NCBI GenBank assembly: GCA_030598425.1
Contig: JAUVPY010000243.1
Span: 1-5,162, forward strand
Length of the DNA: 5,162 bases
DNA from: Anaerolineae bacterium
Lineage (GTDB): Bacteria; Chloroflexota; Anaerolineae; 4572-78; NAK82
Direction: 5' to 3'
Part shown: positions 3,793 through 5,162 of the stretch, piece after piece
How the letters are laid out: every line of letters begins with the position of its first letter
Position numbering within the stretch: the first letter of the stretch is position 1
Position numbers and translations under genes: made by a program
The notes under the pieces: model-generated
Told to the model about the DNA's origin: nothing
The model's database searches: none
What the model saw: only the letters and a program-made list of their open reading frames with translations

Positions 3793-5162
3793 GTTTCGTT
3801 CTAGCCTTCGCTACAAGATCGCCGTATTGATGCTTCTGCTCAGCCTGGGTCCGCTGATCACCGTCAGCGTGATTGTGCTTAGGGCAACCTTCACCCAACT
3901 GGGCGATTTTTCCACCCGCCTGCGCGAAACCGAGAACGCGCTCCGATCCGACGTGGTCGGGCGCAACCTCACCGGCGCGGCCGCCGACACCGCCGCCGAC
4001 CTTGACAGCTATCTTCTGGAACGCATATCCGACATCCGGCGCTGGAGCGAGGCAGATGTCGTGATTGAGGCAGCGCGAGAGGGGACGCTGGCTGCCCAGC
4101 AGAGTGGTTTGACCGGGCTCCCCCCTGATGATGTCAAGGAGCAGTTGCAGGGTCTGCTCTTCGTGCCTATCACACAGACCGTCTTCTCGCCCGCCTTAAC
4201 CTATGTATTCCAGCAGACCGAACGGCCTGAGACGCCGTTCGCTGAGATCATTGTCACCGAAGCGAGCGGTGTCAACGTGTTGGTCACACGACCCGTCAGT
4301 CGGGTGGCGCATTCTGACGAGAGTTGGTGGCAGGATGCCCGCACACAGGGCGTTGCTGGCGTGGGTATCACCGACGTGCACCTCGACGCGTCTAACGTGC
4401 CGGTGATCGGCATCGCGCTGCCTGTCGTCGATCCCGACAGCAAGGAGGTTCTGGGCGTCATTCGTGCTTTCGTTCGCTTGACGGACCTGCAGCACCGTCT
4501 GTCGCAGAAAGCGATCAGTATTGACGCTGATATACGCGTGTTCACGCCTGACGGGCAACTGATCGCCGACACTGCCTCAGATCACGGTCAGGCCCTGATC
4601 ATGAGCGATGAGAGCAATGTAATGGACCAGAGCTATACACCGGCGCTTAATGCATTGGAGGCCGAACCCGGTTCCGAAGGCGCTGGTTTTGTCCTGATGG
4701 AAGACGACGCCAACAACCGCGACATCGTAGGTTACGCGCAGACCAGTGGCAGCGACTTTTACGACGTGCCGGCGCAGCTCTCTGGCTTCGGAGGCTTTGG
4801 CTGGGGCGTGAACGTGGCCCAGCCGGAGAGGCGCGCCCTGCAAGTGCTCGCCAACCTGATCGAAACCGGACGTGAATTCGCGCAACTGCCGAGACTACTT
4901 GGCGGTCTGTTCGCAGTCGTCACCGTGCTGGCTGCGGTGATTGCTCTGATCGGCGCCATAGTACTCTCAGCCAGCATCACCAGGCCCCTGATCGAAGTCA
5001 GCCAAATGGCGCAGCGCGTACAAGAAGGAGATCTCACGGCCAAGGTGGACGTCCGTTCGAACGACGAAGTGGGTGTGCTCGGGCATGCTTTCAACACAAT
5101 GACGGCCGGCCTGCGGGAACGAGAGCGAGAGCGTGACATCTTCGGACGCGTCGTCTCGCCGG
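3785..5162 (+). CDS. Membrane sensor with dCache-like ectodomain and HAMP, probably a class III adenylate/guanylate cyclase (3' end outside window)
   Basis: The frame is open from ATG 3785 to the window edge, giving 459 residues; an in-frame TAG at 3767 excludes a longer start. A basic N-terminus (RFRSSLRYK) leads into TM1 (about 12-33). The ectodomain (about 35-370) has dCache-type traits: the SWWQDA motif (180-185), GVGITDVHLDASNVPVIGIALPVVD (192-216), a VFTPDGQLIA segment (252-261) and GFGWGVNVAQP (337-347) before the membrane. TM2 spans about 371-396. A HAMP domain follows (about 397-448) with the ITRP proline (401) and DEVG (427-430). The last visible residues, RERDIFGRVVSP, match the short linker that normally precedes class III nucleotide cyclase catalytic domains (FGRxVSPE), and the final base G suits a Glu codon. 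Cyclase activity is therefore inferred, not seen. The likely role is to bind an external small ligand and signal to the cytoplasm. GGGGGA about 6 nt upstream is the probable ribosome site. Confidence 0.85.
   Translation, partial: MLRFRSSLRYKIAVLMLLLSLGPLITVSVIVLRATFTQLGDFSTRLRETENALRSDVVGRNLTGAAADTAADLDSYLLERISDIRRWSEADVVIEAAREGTLAAQQSGLTGLPPDDVKEQLQGLLFVPITQTVFSPALTYVFQQTERPETPFAEIIVTEASGVNVLVTRPVSRVAHSDESWWQDARTQGVAGVGITDVHLDASNVPVIGIALPVVDPDSKEVLGVIRAFVRLTDLQHRLSQKAISIDADIRVFTPDGQLIADTASDHGQALIMSDESNVMDQSYTPALNALEAEPGSEGAGFVLMEDDANNRDIVGYAQTSGSDFYDVPAQLSGFGGFGWGVNVAQPERRALQVLANLIETGREFAQLPRLLGGLFAVVTVLAAVIALIGAIVLSASITRPLIEVSQMAQRVQEGDLTAKVDVRSNDEVGVLGHAFNTMTAGLRERERERDIFGRVVSP

Noticed and set aside
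4196..4572. Two overlapping minus-strand ORFs of about 120 codons within the sensor gene
   Set aside because: They are shadows of the long plus-strand sensor frame, whose TM, Cache and HAMP segments are coherent.

Overview
The window carries five protein genes, two of them cut by its edges. It looks like a chromosomal segment of an environmental bacterium with fairly GC-rich coding regions and AT-rich intergenic promoters. I lean towards Chloroflexota. The reasons are the Thr/Pro/Ala-rich linker of the lipoprotein, the '...RERERDIFGRVVSP' linker that usually precedes class III cyclase domains in that phylum, and an HD-hydrolase family also familiar from cyanobacteria. This placement is inference; there is no rRNA or other taxonomic marker here. 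I see no transposase, CRISPR array, tRNA or rRNA.

Left part (1-1094, + strand): the tail of an unrecognised protein overlaps by 4 nt (ATGA) a complete PIG-L family zinc deacetylase. The deacetylase closely resembles BshB1, the GlcNAc-malate deacetylase of bacillithiol synthesis. The overlap implies a translationally coupled pair. A short gap (1095-1204) separates them from a convergent gene and holds only a weak 45-codon ORF.

Centre (1205-2471): a minus-strand gene encodes a soluble HD-domain metal-dependent phosphohydrolase with a phosphodiesterase-like YHNxDH...HD...D metal site. It has a convincing extended -10 sigma70-type promoter and a leader of about 120 nt with two hairpins, one followed by TTTT. 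Its promoter region is shared with a divergent + strand promoter (TATAAT at 2321-2326) for the next gene.

Right part (2472-5162, + strand): first a secreted lipoprotein with an in-frame-repeat Thr/Pro linker, a domain resembling the extracytoplasmic part of RskA anti-sigma factors, and a helical C-terminal domain with an HxxH motif and an Asp-rich loop. Then comes an intergenic region with a long near-perfect inverted repeat. Last is a large membrane sensor (two TM segments, dCache-like ectodomain, HAMP) that runs off the right edge just where a class III adenylate/guanylate cyclase domain would be expected. The start codon and Shine-Dalgarno of the sensor lie inside a predicted hairpin.

Working together: an HD hydrolase that may cleave cyclic nucleotides, a surface lipoprotein and a membrane cyclase-type sensor lie next to each other. 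This suggests, but does not prove, a small cyclic-nucleotide signalling neighbourhood beside a low-molecular-weight-thiol or sugar deacetylase pair. I did not find an unmistakably new system. The lipoprotein architecture and the structured leaders are the best candidates for something undescribed.
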